Source of the DNA: Kryptolebias marmoratus
Lineage: Eukaryota > Chordata > Actinopteri > Cyprinodontiformes > Rivulidae
Length of the DNA: 64,000 nt
Direction of reading: 5' to 3'
Assembly (NCBI RefSeq): GCF_001649575.2
Contig: NC_051434.1
Location: forward strand, 15,562,592-15,626,591
Made by a program: the position numbers and the translations under genes. Positions 9,570 through 21,699 of this stretch are shown here, in pieces (position 1 is the stretch's first letter; every line of letters starts with the position of its first letter). Under the pieces are notes generated by a model. It was not told the origin of the DNA. It worked only from the letters and a program-made list of their open reading frames with translations, and did not search any database.

Positions 9570-10300
9570 AATGCCTGATTGTCTACCTCCGAAGGCGAGA
9601 AGTGATAATGTTTTGGCCTGTGTCTGTGTACATATGTTTGTTTGTTTGCAGTGTTTGCAAAGTATCTCATGAACCAGTAGATGAATTTTAATGAAACTCC
9701 CAGAAAGTAATCAGTGGATGAACATCCATAATTGATTAACTTTTGAAGCCAACCCCACCTAAGATGGATGCCACAGCTAAGTGATTTTAGCAAAACCAAA
9801 AATGGCTTTAACTCAATGTTACAGATTCTGAGCTAGAATCTGTTGTGCTAGTGGTTGAGCATTATCTTCAGCAAATATTTTGAGCAATTTACACATTGCA
9901 GTATTTTCCCATAAAACTTTGGCATTAATCCTGTTTGTTAGCACAATTTCTCATGAACCACTGGACAGATTTTACTGAAACTCTCAGAAAGTAATCATTT
10001 GGTATACACAATATCTCATTAACTTTTTGAGTCAACTCAATTCAAGATGTCCGCCACAGATAATCAACCTTAGCCAACACAAAAATGGCTGTAACTCAGT
10101 CACGTTTACAGATATTGAGCTAAATTTGGCATGGTAGTAGCTGAGCATCATCCTGAATACATACAAGTACTAACCGACCACACAAGATCTTGCAGTATCC
10201 CATGACATTGTGCATAATGCCCTTTATAAGGTTTGACCAAATGATTGTGGTTTAAAAGCAAAGAGCATTCCTTCAAGAAATGTTAGGCCTTCATTATTAT
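9570..10300 (+). repeat. Repeat family A relic 2 (two tandem units)
   Basis: The head gataatgttttggcctgtg is followed by two units. Each begins with a 'tctcatgaacca' tract (9665 and 9950, about 285 bp apart) and continues with a gattttaatgaaactc-like tract, cagaaagtaatca, attaactttt, a 'caagatg' tract, caaaaatggct and agatattgagcta. The right end has gagcattccttcaa and ttaggcct, shared with the copy at 24255-24655. Confidence 0.85.
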
Positions 10301-12345
10301 GTTTTGAGTCATAGAAAACATGGGTGTCACATTATTTAATATTACTTTAACTGGCATTAACCATGACCCAGATATTCTGAAATTTAAGTTTCAGAGAACA
10401 AAGGATAAAAAAAAAAAATCAAATACAAAGGAGCTAAGAGCTTTATATTTGATTTGTTTCGATGAGAGCGAACTGTGAATGGATGTTAAGAACTACGAGA
10501 GCTTTTCTGAAAACACCAAGGCCACTCAAGCAGAACCAAGATTCACACTGTATGTGCGTACAGTTTAAAGCCAGAGAGACTCAGCCTCCCATACTCCTTA
10601 TGATTTTCTGTAGCTACAGCTTAGCTTTCATTTAAATGTGGAGGGGCCGGCACACCTGTAACTGCATTTAAGAGACAATAGGATCCAAGCTCAAAAAAAG
10701 AAAAAGACAGAACAACAAACCAACCATTAAAATAAGATTTCACTCTTGGCAGAAGGAGAGAAAACACAAGTTGCGAAATCCCATGCTTTAGCAGCCTGAT
10801 CAATGAGCTATTGAAAACGTAGGATTGTCAGAAACAAGGCACATTTCGAGGAATGTGAGTGGAGGTTTGGCAGCAATGAGGAGCCGTGTGTTTGAGCCTT
10901 GTGCCCTACAGCTTGAGCAAAAGTGTGAGTGGCAGAGACATCGGTCAAAGTTTTCCCTCTTGGTTTTTTCTTTCTTTCTTCTTCCAGCTAATAAGCCTGT
11001 CTCTGAGCTGTTGCTAGGCTACACTAGTCTGTTGTTACTATCTGGCAGGTGGCCTTATATTTTCCTCTAAAAGTCTTTTTTTTTTCTTCTTCTTTTTTTT
11101 ATGACTGGTGATATCCGTGAGTGATTAAGGACACATACTCTGGTAGAAAGGGGATTCGTGACTTCTTCTTCTATACCATCTATTCGTGCTTTTCTGCATT
11201 TAACACATCCTTGCTGCAGTGGCACAAGTGACCTGTTATGAAAGAAATGTCTACATCTTTTAAAGACGGCAAGTTCCTCAAGCAGCCTGTCCATTTGATC
11301 CCAGGCATGTGGCTTTTACCTCTGTGAAGTTGTCTGAGAAAATCTTTAAAGCAAAAAAAAAGGCGAAAAATGTTGTAACTAGGCAACAAAAAAACAAAAA
11401 CTTCTTTGCTTTTTGATATGTGTTTTAAAAGGAAATACATCAAAGCCCCTAAAGAATATGTTGTCCCTTCAGTGATTGGTTGCATGGGGGTGTAAAACCA
11501 GCTGGTGCAGAGGAGGCCTAATGGTCTGATAGAGATCCATATGTAGACTGGTTTTAAGCATCTACAGATACAGACTTTGCCATGGGTTCAGTCACAATTA
11601 GAAAACCTGATGTGACCTGCAAGAAAAAAAAAAATTCAAGAAGAATTTTTGTGCATGTGTGTGTATGACACACAAATTACAAAAAAAGTCATTTTATAAT
11701 TATCATTCCTGCGTTGCTTAACTTCAGAATAAATTGCCTTTTGGCAATAATTGTCAACTGAATGTAGCTCTAATTAGCTAAGTTCCTCATGTCTATAGTA
11801 GACTTAATGATTAATATGATTAAGAGTGGAGAAAAAATGCACTAAACCTTGAATAATAACAGTTTTAAATTATTAGTAATGAAATTCAAACCTTTTTTCT
11901 CATATTTAATTGCAGGCCTGTAAAAGCAATTTTCTTAGAGCTGAAAGTATAAAAAAATGTTTTTGCCAGCATAAAAAATATTATTTTACAGTCCAAACTT
12001 GCATTAAGCAGTGTAAGAAGAGTGAAATCACTTTTTTTAAATTTTTACTGCATTTAAAGAGAACTAAGTATTGTGTTGATTTTGTGTTTCACTCAAAAGA
12101 GGAAACGAACAAACAAGAGTTATTTATTCTCCACTTCCATTAGTATATTTTCATTTTAGGATAATGTGCATCATACTCATTTATTTGCTCATTGTGTTGC
12201 ATTTGGAAGACTGACTAAAAATTGTAACTGTTTACCTAAGAGAAACAAAGTTTTTAATCCTAACTGTGATCAATGTGCAGCCTGCTATAGGTTTTGGAAT
12301 GTTTATAATTTGTTGATTCTTGGATGTTATATTTCTCAGTAGCAA
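10301..12345. other. Gene-free stretch
   Basis: AT-rich single-copy-looking sequence with short A and T runs. No splice-flanked open frame of note and no repeat that I recognise. Confidence 0.45.
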
Positions 12346-12830
12346 AGATCCATCCGTCCATCCATCCATCCATTCTATGGAGTTAACAGGAAACCCAGAC
12401 ATCTTTCTCAGCTGTGACACTCTTCAGCTCATCATGGGGGACCCCAAAGTGTTTCCAGGCCAGAGAGGATATATAATTCCTTCAGCCAGTTCTCGCTCTT
12501 TCTTGTGTCTTCCTCCCAGTGGAATGTGCCCTGAAAACCTCCAGAGTGAGGCATGCAGGAGACATCCAAGTTCAATATCTGAACCACCTCAGCTCACTTC
12601 TTTCAGTGCATAGGTGCAGAAACTCTCCTCCAAGCTCCTCATCTTATTTCTAAATCTGAACTTGGCTACCCTCTGGAGGACGCTTATTTTAGCCATTTGT
12701 ATCTGGGATCTTGTTCTTTTGGACCCAAGAACAAGATCCATACCTCATGACCATACAGTAGGTGAGGGTTGGAATGGAGCAGTAAATTAGAGCTTCACCT
12801 TAAAATTACTGAAATGCTGACTCTGCCTTT
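12346..12830 (-). mobile_element. 3' end of a LINE (non-LTR retrotransposon), minus strand
   Basis: It starts with the simple tail tccgtccatccatccatcca and continues with aaagtgtttccaggccagag, ctttcttgtgtcttcctccc, agtgaggcatgcaggagaca, aaatctgaacttggctaccc and tgtatctgggatcttgttct. From memory these are characteristic of the 3' region of an abundant fish LINE, probably of the L2/Rex1-Babar type. The tail lies at the left, so the element points to the minus strand. It is 5'-truncated and non-coding as it stands. Confidence 0.65.
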
Positions 12831-13520
12831 TTTCTGGTTAATATTATTAACAGACCTGCTGAGTTTCTGTCCAGTTCCTTCTGTCTTGTGTAATTGAGCT
12901 GCTTTGTTCACCTAATATTATCCAAAGAAGCAGGGGTCTAACTAATGTTAGTTGTAAAACTTTAATATCATTCATGTCATTGGAGATAATGAGACTGTCC
13001 AAACTTGGATCATGGGGTCCTCCTTAGCACTCCATATTTTCAGACAATGTAATGATAAGCATTGCCAATCCACAGGTTGTCTATTACCAGCCTAAATTAA
13101 GGTAATATTACACACAAAAATGCAAGCAGTAATGTCACAGCAGTGTTGTAAAGAAAGAAGAAGAATGTATATTAGTTGTAGCCATGATCTTTTTCTAACG
13201 TTAAAGTATTGCTAGTATCTTAACTCAAGCAGAAAGAGAATAAAAGTATTTTTTAAGCATCCTGGCATATTATTGACAAAGAATTACAGTAAAGAAAAGA
13301 AAAAATGCAGTCATCTTCAAATAATTATACGAACAGAAATATTATGGTATTCCTGCCAGAAGTAGTCTGCACCAAAAGTGCTACAGCTAGCTGCTGCTGC
13401 CATGATTTGCACTGAAAAATAACCACAGAAGTCTACATAAATGATTGTGTATTGAGAAAGTGAAGTTGACAAAGTTTATAAAATAGCCTTTGGCTGAACC
13501 ACTTTACATACAAGACTGAA

Positions 13521-13590
13521 GTTGTTTTATGGCAGCAATCCACTTTGGACGTTGCCCCACTCAGACTAGCTTTTAGCTTGTCACTCCAAA
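13521..13590 (+). repeat. Repeat family B relic 1
   Basis: The tracts gcaatccactttgga, actcagactagcttttagct and tgtcact recur at 50055-50250, and in part at 54825-54885 (opposite strand) and 55165-55385. Only the left part of the family is kept here. Confidence 0.5.
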
Positions 13591-13964
13591 ACAGAAAATG
13601 TTTTCAATATGCTTTAATGTCTTGTATTTGACAAAGAAAATACACCTTATACTGTTTTTTGATTCTGATATGTAACATTTTCGATGCTGCATCAGAAAAT
13701 TACAGGATGCCCGTATTTGTTGCATTTACGTAAAAACAAATGACCAGTGAGATTGTAGATTTGTGGACTTGTATATCGTTCCACTTCAAACATAATAATC
13801 ATTCAGTCTGACTGGATGCACATAGGGCAGAAATATGTAGCTGCCATATTTGTGTATAGTAGCCAAAAAGAAACGTTGACTCTTTTTGGCTTAATGATTT
13901 AAATGTCTTTTTGTACAAAATTATGTATGGTTTGTTTTTTTCAGAGCTTTTACATGCATACAAA

Positions 13965-14004
<40 letters not shown>

Positions 14005-14005
14005 G

Positions 14006-14055
<50 letters not shown>
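13965..14055. repeat. (TATC)n microsatellite
   Basis: About 22 units of TATC, interrupted once by a T-to-G change at 14005 (GATC). The single interruption is likely to stabilise the array. Confidence 0.97.
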
Positions 14056-14436
14056 TTAATACAAAGGGAAAAGCCAAAATCTTAAATGCAGTATTCTCTC
14101 TCTAAATATATTCAGTCAGTACACTTTGTTGAATTTACATGATATCAGTCTGGTGTAGTAATCCTCCACATCATTTTTTACAACTATTCTCCTAAAAAAT
14201 ATAGCTCTGTTTTTATTTTGGTTCAATGTCATTTTGCAGAAACATATTGTAGTTCATGAAACCCTCCCCCTTTACATGAATTACGATGATCATTTAGTTA
14301 ACTTAGGCAAATTACCAAACACACTGAGACTGTTTACCTGAAATGAAATGCCTAATATCTACTTTTATCTGATGCTTCATTGGTTCTAAACTTAGTAAAA
14401 ACATACATTGCTTTTTTCACACGCTAAAGCATATTT

Positions 14437-15340
14437 ATTGCCTATCAGTGAAAGGTGATACTGTTTTTGCTTGTGTGTTTTTTCTGCATTTGTTTGTCTG
14501 ATGTGTTAGCAAAATAACTCATGAACCAGTAGATGGATTTAAATGAAATTCTCAGAGAGTAATCATTGGATGCAAATCTATAACCTACTAACTTTTGGAG
14601 CCAACCAAATTCAAGGTGGCTTCCACAGTTAATTAACTTTAGCAGACACAAAATGGCTATAACTCAGTTAGTTTTACAGATACTGAGCTAAAATTTGTTG
14701 TGCCAGTTGCTGAGTCACCCCCAACATACGCCCTGATCTCTCCTAAGAAAATATCTGATAAACCACTGGACATATTTTATTGAAACCTTCAGAAATGAAT
14801 CATTCAATATAACATCTATAACTGATAACCCTTTGATGTTAACCCAACTCAAGATGGTCTTTACAGCCAACAGACCTTAGAAAACACAAACACATCTATA
14901 ACACAGTCACTTTTACAATTATTGAGCTAAAAATCAGTGTGGTAGTAGCTGGGAGTCATCTCCAACACATTCTATGAAAACTACACATTGTACAAGATCT
15001 TTGATTAAAACGTATGGTTCACTCCAAGAGTTATTGCCACTTTGTCAGTTAGCAAAATATTTCATTATCCCCTAGACAGATTTTAATGAGATTCCCGAAA
15101 AATAATCATTGCATGTACATCTAAAAGAGATTAACTTTTGGAGTCAATCCAATTGAAGGTGACTGCCATTGCTCATCAAATTCAGCCAACACCAAAACAA
15201 CGAATTCTGTCAAATCTATAAATATTAGCTAAGACTAGGTGTAGTAATAGCTGAGAGTGATAGACAACACTTTCTCTAAGAGTTAACGGATTGATCTAGA
15301 CTTCACAATATTGTATGAAATTTTGTATTTTAAGTGTTTG
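14437..15340 (+). repeat. Repeat family A relic 3 (three tandem units)
   Basis: The head cagtgaaaggtgatactgtt is followed by three units, whose 'tgaaccagtagatggattt'-type tracts lie at about 14519, 14759 and 15060. The units are therefore about 240 and 300 bp long. This is the longest copy in the window and the best evidence that the family is built of tandem units. Confidence 0.85.
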
Positions 15341-16594
15341 ACCCAAACATGTAATATTTTATCATTTCTCAACATAGAATGATCTCACTTCAAAACTCTG
15401 GCATTACCTGCAGTGGACAGTTTGCATTTCTTTGAAAGCTAGGAGTGCTGGCTTTTTAATTAGTATCTGTCTTTTTAAACATTTGATGTCTTTCCCACGT
15501 TGTGTCGTTCACATACATCCAGTCATTAGGTGTATTCTCTGCCTTTTCCTGCAGGATTTTGGAGCCCAGGCACAGCAAGGCAACTTTCCACAAGGCATCA
15601 AACTTCCCCGTTTTCCTGCCAAACAGGTTAGGCTCAGAGTTTTACTCTCCCGTGATTTGTTTGTTTGGAGCAAATTCGAAATCTGTGTCATCGAATTTTA
15701 CACTCAACTGTAAATTTTCATGTGAGTCTATGTGCTGCAGCTGCAACTTGGCTGTCTGTTGGTTCCTATTTTACTTCGTGAAACTGTCAGCTTGTATTAC
15801 AAATGAAAGCACTGCCGTCGCGCAGCCTATGCTGTTCAGCGGGGATTAGCCAATCATCTGCGAGAATGATGCAAAATATAAGTCGCATCAGTTTGTGAAA
15901 CTGTACATGAGCACTTGTGTTGTTTCAGGGTGTGCATCGGTGTGTGTTGTTGCGCCTAAACCCTGCCTCACGCTATATAATTGAATATTGGGGAAGGGGG
16001 CTTTATTTGTTCGGGTGTCACAGCTGATGGATGCCCCTCATAAGACAAGCACAATCAGGGATCATTCCTCAATTTTCCTCCCACTCCTCACCCTTCCTCT
16101 CCATCATATTTTCTTCTCTAAGCCAAACACTTTACCCCCCCTCCCCCTCCCTTTTTGTGGGCATTGGTAGAGATGGTGTTGTCGCAGTGGATTTCATGCT
16201 ACCACATGTTGTGTCTGTTCTGTTCTAATTGAGAAGGAGGCATGCTGTCTTTATAATAAGTCCAACGGCCATTACAGGATGACAGAAAATGGGGGAGCTG
16301 TGTAAAAAAGTGCTTTTCTCCATCACTTACACAGAATCATCAACTTTCAAGGCAAAACATTCAGCAGAGAAGGCAAAGTAAGCACACATTATACTTTATA
16401 GGCCTTTTTTCTTATGATTTGTGCAGATTTCTGCCACTCTTTCTGTGTCCCGTTTTAAATGCAGCCTGTATCTCAGACTTAGCTAACATCATATTAAAAA
16501 CCTAGGTAATGAAAGTCTTAGCACCTTTCATGCCTGAATTTTAAACTATTTTATAATTTAAATTTATGTCATAATATAATGACAAATGACAATT
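15341..16594. other. Gene-free stretch with one exon-like segment
   Basis: It contains the exon-like block at 15555-15626. A T/C-rich stretch lies at 16060-16160. Otherwise nothing is recognised. Confidence 0.45.
15555..15626 (+). other. Exon-like 72-nt segment
   Basis: A pyrimidine-rich acceptor (ctctgccttttcctgcag) precedes 72 nt that are open in at least two frames, followed by acag/gttagg. In one frame it reads DFGAQAQQGNFPQGIKLPRF plus four residues. In the frame that would continue the hydrophobic ORF at 6695 it reads ILEPRHSKATFHKASNFPVF plus four residues. No family is recognised and the donor is poor, so this may be chance. Confidence 0.15.
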
Positions 16595-17105
16595 ATAGCA
16601 GCTTTAGTCAAACATTATGCACTATCTCATGCAATATTGTGAGATCTAGAAATTAGAGTATGTGTCGTTAATGACTCATTTACTACCACACTAAATTTAG
16701 CTCAATATCTGTATATTTGATTATCTTATACTTTTGTGTTGGCTAAGGGTGGCCCTCTTAAATTAGGTTGACCTCAAAAGAAAATTAGCCGTAGATTTAC
16801 ATACAGAGATTACTTTCTGAGATTCTCATTAAACTCTGTCCTCTGCTTCAGGAGGTGTTTTGCTAACAGACAAACAGGACTGATGCCAACAATAATGACA
16901 AAGTTTAAGTAAAGACCTCGCACTATGTGTAGCATTAAGAGTATGTGCTGTGAATGATGCTCAGCTACTACCACATTAAATTGTAGCTCAATAACTGTAA
17001 GACTGGCTGAGTTGTAGCCATTTTTGTGTTTGCTAAGGTGAGTTGGCTGTGGCAACTATCTTTAATTGGGTTGACTTCAAAAGTTAACCAGGTGTAGATG
17101 TAAAG
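16595..17105 (-). repeat. Repeat family A relic 4 (two units, minus strand)
   Basis: Reverse-complement of the family: ttgtgagatct, ctcaatatctgtatatt, tgtgttggctaagg, attaggttgacctc and attactttctgagattctc, then a second unit with ctactaccacattaaatt, ctcaataactgtaa and gggttgacttcaaaagttaa. Confidence 0.8.
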
Positions 17106-17951
17106 ATGTAAAAAACTACCTTTTTCATCTCCGAACGTAAAAAAATATCACTATTATTATCATTTCTGCTACTGAATACATAAATTATAGTCTGCAAGAT
17201 GATATGTTGGACATTTATTGTGCAATGACAAGTAACTACCTGAACTTTATTTGGTAGAGAGAATCGGGAAAAGTAAACACCTGTTTTTGCAGAAGTGATT
17301 AGATGTTAAGAATTACATTTTTGCCGTTTTTGGACATTTTGTAGGTCATCTGATGCCAGATTAACTAGTCTATGAGTAAGCTAAAGAAAATCCTTTAGCT
17401 ATTCTCGGCAAAAAAGCAAAACATTATAGTAAATTAGTGGAACACATGTTTTCCTTTTTTTTTTTCTTGTTTTTTTTTGTTAGCTCATGTCTAATACCCA
17501 AGGGACCGTTTAACTAACGGGCATTTTTAACCGGAGAAATTTTTCATGTGTGTTGCTTTAAACAGGACTAATAAAGTGCAGCTATTTAATGCACTTTTAT
17601 TTGCGCAAACCACTAGCAAAGTGGATTTATTTTCCTATGCATGTCAAATAACAACAAAGAAAATGCTATTTTCCATTAAACCAGATTAGCCTCTCATATT
17701 TAAACTAGATTGTACTGTATATTTACAAGTGGTAAGCTCTGCAATGAAATAAAGGCAAAAGTGTTGCTTAGGTAAGTGTAGGTGGTAAAATATACTGCTG
17801 GGAAAACCAGTTCATGCAAAAAACAGAAAGTGGTGTATGCTCTAAAGTAGATTTAGGTATTTTCACCCATTATCTGCATAGGTTCCAGCCAGGAGAGTTA
17901 ACTACTGTTAAAAACCTGTGTGCTTACAGTTAATAGTTTATGTTTAGGCAA
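17106..17951. other. Gene-free stretch
   Basis: AT-rich, with T-runs near 17455-17480. No repeat or coding sequence recognised. Confidence 0.45.
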
Positions 17952-18189
17952 CTAAGACCCCCATCACACAGGATGATGACCCAGGACAAAGATGATGATA
18001 AACTACCACAACCTTAAAACAAAAGGTTTTGTGCATGCTCAGAACAACTGCGGAGCTATCACAAGCTATCAGACATAACCAAGAGCACCTAATACGCAGA
18101 TCAACAAAACCCTGCTAAAACCATCTTCATTCAGAGTGTTTTTTCCTACATCATATCTGGGTCATCATCAAGTGTGAAGGAGACCTAAG
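17952..18189. mobile_element. MITE with ~31-bp inverted ends
   Basis: The left end runs ctaagacccccatcacacag and then atgatgaccc. The right end, read on the other strand, runs cttaggtctccttcacactt and then atgatgaccc. 24 of 31 positions match. The interior has no coding sequence. I could not find a clear target duplication, so the superfamily is open. Confidence 0.55.
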
Positions 18190-20352
18190 TGACTTGGGTA
18201 GGTTTTTGGCAATTAATGCAATGTCAGGGATTAAACAAAACAAAACAAATCTGCACTTTGTTACCAATGTTCAAAAACTCTCTTCTTTCCTCTGCAGCTA
18301 TTTTACTTCATAAATGAACAGAGTTCAGACAGTCCTGCAATATGAATCTCTCTTTGAGAGTAATAACCATAATACTTGAATTTTCTTAGCTATCTCGATG
18401 GTGATGCACTCTCAAACAGACACTGTCTTCACAGATGAGCATGTTGTCATAACACTGGAAGATATTCCAACCTCAAGCAGGTTTTTCTGGGGCACTGTGG
18501 TCTAAACTAACCAAAACATTGATCATCATAATACTTCAGTTTCGTTTGTAATTTTTGGTCTTTGCACAACAAATTTCTCCAGAATTTTTGTGGAGGTGGT
18601 AGTTGGGGGGGGGGGGGGGGAGGGGGGTGGGAGGGTGGGTGGAGGGAGGGGGGGTAAGGGGGGGGGGGATACACATCCTGGAAACCAACTGTATGAACAG
18701 AATAAAATGATGTCGATGTCAATTTGCTTTTCAAAGAAATAGTCAACATTTTCTGAAATATTTAACATAGGAACATTTACAGTTGAAATGTTTGTCCAGC
18801 AATTGATTTTATCGTATTTTGTTTGTTGAACACAAGTATCTGCAACCTTCAGAATCAAAAGAGGCCTTCCTGCTCTTTTTCCAACTAAATAAATTTTGCC
18901 CAAAACTGCAAAATGTACCTAAAGTATAAAATAAAGATCACACAACTCAATTCACAGTATTTTATCAAAGGTAAGCTTTTACTTTAAGTTCTTGGTTTTG
19001 TCAGAATGGTTTACCAAATAGATCAATTGTTTTTCTATCATAGATATAAATTTGAATATTGTTCATTTTCATGTGAATTTGGTCAAAGCTTCAGGGAGCC
19101 ATTGCAGAGAGACCAAAGAGCTGCTTGTGACCCCAGAGCTGCAGGTTACAGACCCCGACTTTAACAAAAACTGTTCAGTTTACAGTTACAGAATGTAACT
19201 GTAATGTAATTGGATTTAAACTAACCTGATTATCATCTTCTTAAGAGCATCCATGATCAAATAAAACAAAAGGGTTGTCTACAAATTCTATTTTCGACAT
19301 AAGCAAGTAATTTGAACCTATTGAGACAATATAATTAACTAAAACGTGTTTATGTCTTCATCAGTTGAGTGGGTAAGCTCTGGGGTTTCACATGTGGCAT
19401 TTTCATGAAAAGCTTTTTCTGTCAACCTTCAACGTGCAGTCAACAAAAGCTTTACCTCCATTAGAGACTGAGCAAGAACATCAGGTAAAACAAACCGAGT
19501 AGTTTGGTACATTTTGTTTCAAAAACACTGGAGAACCAAGTGAAGAGCACAGGGCAATGCAGACAGGTCATTATTCACATGTGTGAATTCACATAAAGTG
19601 ACAAACATCAGCTGTAATTCTCTTCACAAATTACCATAAATAGAATAAAGTTTTAACACTAACCTGTTGAAGTAAAGAGAAGAAAAGGAGCATTCAAAGC
19701 TTGGTTTTACTCAAAAAAATGAGAATTTTGTCTGCTTTTTGCCAGAAAAAGCCTAACTTCCTGTTAGCAATAGAGAAAATTATTTGAAACAATACATACT
19801 TAAGCATTTGCTGGCTGCAAATCACATCCATCATCTTAGAAAAGTTTTTAATTTTGCAATTCAGGCAGTATTTTTATTATAGGGTGTCTAGGCAGGGGAT
19901 AAAAGCAACCTTAATATTATAAACCTTTGATAAAAGGTTGATAAAGGTGACAGAAAATAATAGGAATAACACGTATTTTTTTATTTTCATTTCTATTTGC
20001 AGTAACTTGGGTACAAATGGGAATGTAAGTACTTTTCCATTCAAAGTTTTGCGTGATGCAACCATTTTAAAACTCACATGCAGTGTTATACTTCCTTGAG
20101 AAGTTGGAACTCACAAACAGGAAGATGTGCTAGCTAACTGTGCGGTGTGCCAGAAGTAATTCAACTGAAAATACATTCCTTCTAAAGATCTGGGACATTA
20201 CAGCATGTCAAAAGCATAAACATACAAAATATATGTTGCATTTGTGTTAAGAGAGTTCAGTGGTTTAAGCAAATATGAAACATATCGTTGCTGTAGATGT
20301 ATGTTAAAATGCATTCCAATAGCCACACATAATATATATATAAATTCCCTTC
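18190..20352. other. Gene-free stretch with G-rich tract and repeat fragment
   Basis: It contains the G-rich block at 18605-18668 and, at 19090-19160, a short fragment (agggagccattgcagagaga, then gagctgcaggttacagaccc) that resembles the end of a fish hAT element from memory. No gene. Confidence 0.45.
18605..18668 (+). repeat. G-rich tract with G-quadruplex potential
   Basis: Many G-runs of three or more, including one of about 16 G's, separated by single A, T or AA. The + strand easily satisfies a four-run quadruplex pattern several times over. Confidence 0.9.
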
Positions 20353-20514
20353 TCACCCTCCGCAGGTGGTCTTTGTTTCATCCTCTGAGCTCGGGTCCTC
20401 TACCAGAGGCCTGGGAGCTTGAGGGTTCTGCGCAGTATCTTGGCTGTGCCTAGAACTGCACATTTCTGGACTGAGATGTCTGATGTTGTTCCTGGGATCT
20501 GTTGTAGCCACTGC
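20353..20514 (-). mobile_element. Fragment of a non-LTR retrotransposon coding region, cut by the gap
   Basis: On the minus strand one frame reads WLQQIPGTTSDISVQKCAVL and then GTAKILRRTLKLPGLW. From memory this closely resembles the C-terminus of a reverse-transcriptase polyprotein annotated in many fish genomes. The fragment runs straight into the assembly gap. About 45 codons are intact, so it may be young. The LINE clade cannot be told from this piece. Confidence 0.6.
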
Positions 20515-20648
20515 NNNNNNNNNNNNNNNNNNNNNNNNNNNNNNNNNNNNNNNNNNNNNNNNNNNNNNNNNNNNNNNNNNNNNNNNNNNNNNNNNNNNNN
20601 NNNNNNNNNNNNNNNNNNNNNNNNNNNNNNNNNNNNNNNNNNNNNNNN
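20515..20648. other. Assembly gap (134 N)
   Basis: A run of 134 N's between the LINE-like fragment and an (AT)n run. Its true size and content are unknown. Open frames drawn through it are meaningless. Confidence 0.99.

Positions 20649-20691
<43 letters not shown>
20649..20691. repeat. (AT)n microsatellite at gap edge
   Basis: About 21 AT units directly after the gap. This repeat is the likely cause of the assembly break. Confidence 0.97.
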
Positions 20692-20692
<1 letters not shown>

Positions 20693-21699
20693 TCTTGTGA
20701 AATTCTAATAACACCTTTGCCTACATGCAGTCTATATGAGCACAGTCCAGTTCTGATACTAATAGACATAAATCTGCCAAGAAGTAACCTAAATGTATCA
20801 GAATACATTACACACTCTCATAGTTGAAGTCAGAGAAATGGTTTCTGGTCCAAATTACCAAAGCATGTTGTTCTTTCTTTGCTTTTATTTTTTTTTTGTA
20901 CGACAGATTTCTAATGCGGTAAATTTCATTTTGATTATTCTACCCAGAACCTTATTTAAATAAAGTATTTCATTTGAAAGTTGTACACTGCAGGTCTGGG
21001 GTAAAAAATAATAATATTAATAAGCGTAATTGTTTCTGGAAGCAGAACATGCAGCTATTGTGAGTATGCCTGTCAGAAATTCATTCACCTCCACAGTGCT
21101 GCGGTAAAAGCAGTAAAGGATGCATTATCCTGGTAAGCAAAAGACAAAACTGTTTAAATAGATCTAATTGATTATAATTAAAAGTAATTTGTTCCACACC
21201 TTTCTGTCTTTCTGTTTCTAGTCAAGCATTTTCTTTTGTTTTGTTTTTTCACCATAGAGCACTATGTAGCTGAGTGATTTTCATGGTCAAAAGCTCCACA
21301 CAGCATCTCCTAAAGCAGCTCTTCACAAAGAGAGGATACAGTTCAGTAAAAAGAATTAGCTTCAGTTATGGTCACAATTATTTTGTCAATACAGAGCTCA
21401 TGATCTGAAACATTATCTAAAACGCATTGATTAAAACGTAAGTTTGATTGTGTTGGTTTCAGTTAAACTAAGCATAAAAAGGAGTCACAAATTAACAGGG
21501 GAAAATCTTTAATTGAATGCTTGTTAAACCATCATCTCTATGTCATTACCAAGTATGTATTACATTATATACAAATTTCAATAATATATTAATGTATTTT
21601 ACAATGCTAGCATGCTATTTTACCAAGTATTTTAAAAGATAAAGTGACAGCAAAATTTAAAGTTAAAGACCAAGCATTTCAAGATCAGATCTTAAAAAT
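20692..21699. other. Gene-free stretch
   Basis: AT-rich sequence with no recognised element. Confidence 0.45.

Larger units (their letters stand above)
12831..14436. other. Gene-free stretch with microsatellite
   Basis: It contains a relic of repeat family B (13521-13590) and the (TATC)n array at 13965-14055. No gene is seen. Confidence 0.5.

Noticed and set aside
13903..14105. Open frames encoding Ile-Tyr-Leu-Ser repeats
   Set aside because: They are a translation of the (TATC)n microsatellite.
18507..18903. Proline-rich open frames on the minus strand
   Set aside because: They are only the translation of the G-rich tract; there are no splice sites or coding texture.
19877..20077. 66-codon minus-strand frame with hydrophobic runs
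   Set aside because: AT-rich composition explains the hydrophobic residues. No splice or start context supports it.
20353..20827. Long open frames through the run of N's
   Set aside because: The frames are open only because the gap has no stops. Only the 20353-20514 part shows real coding resemblance.
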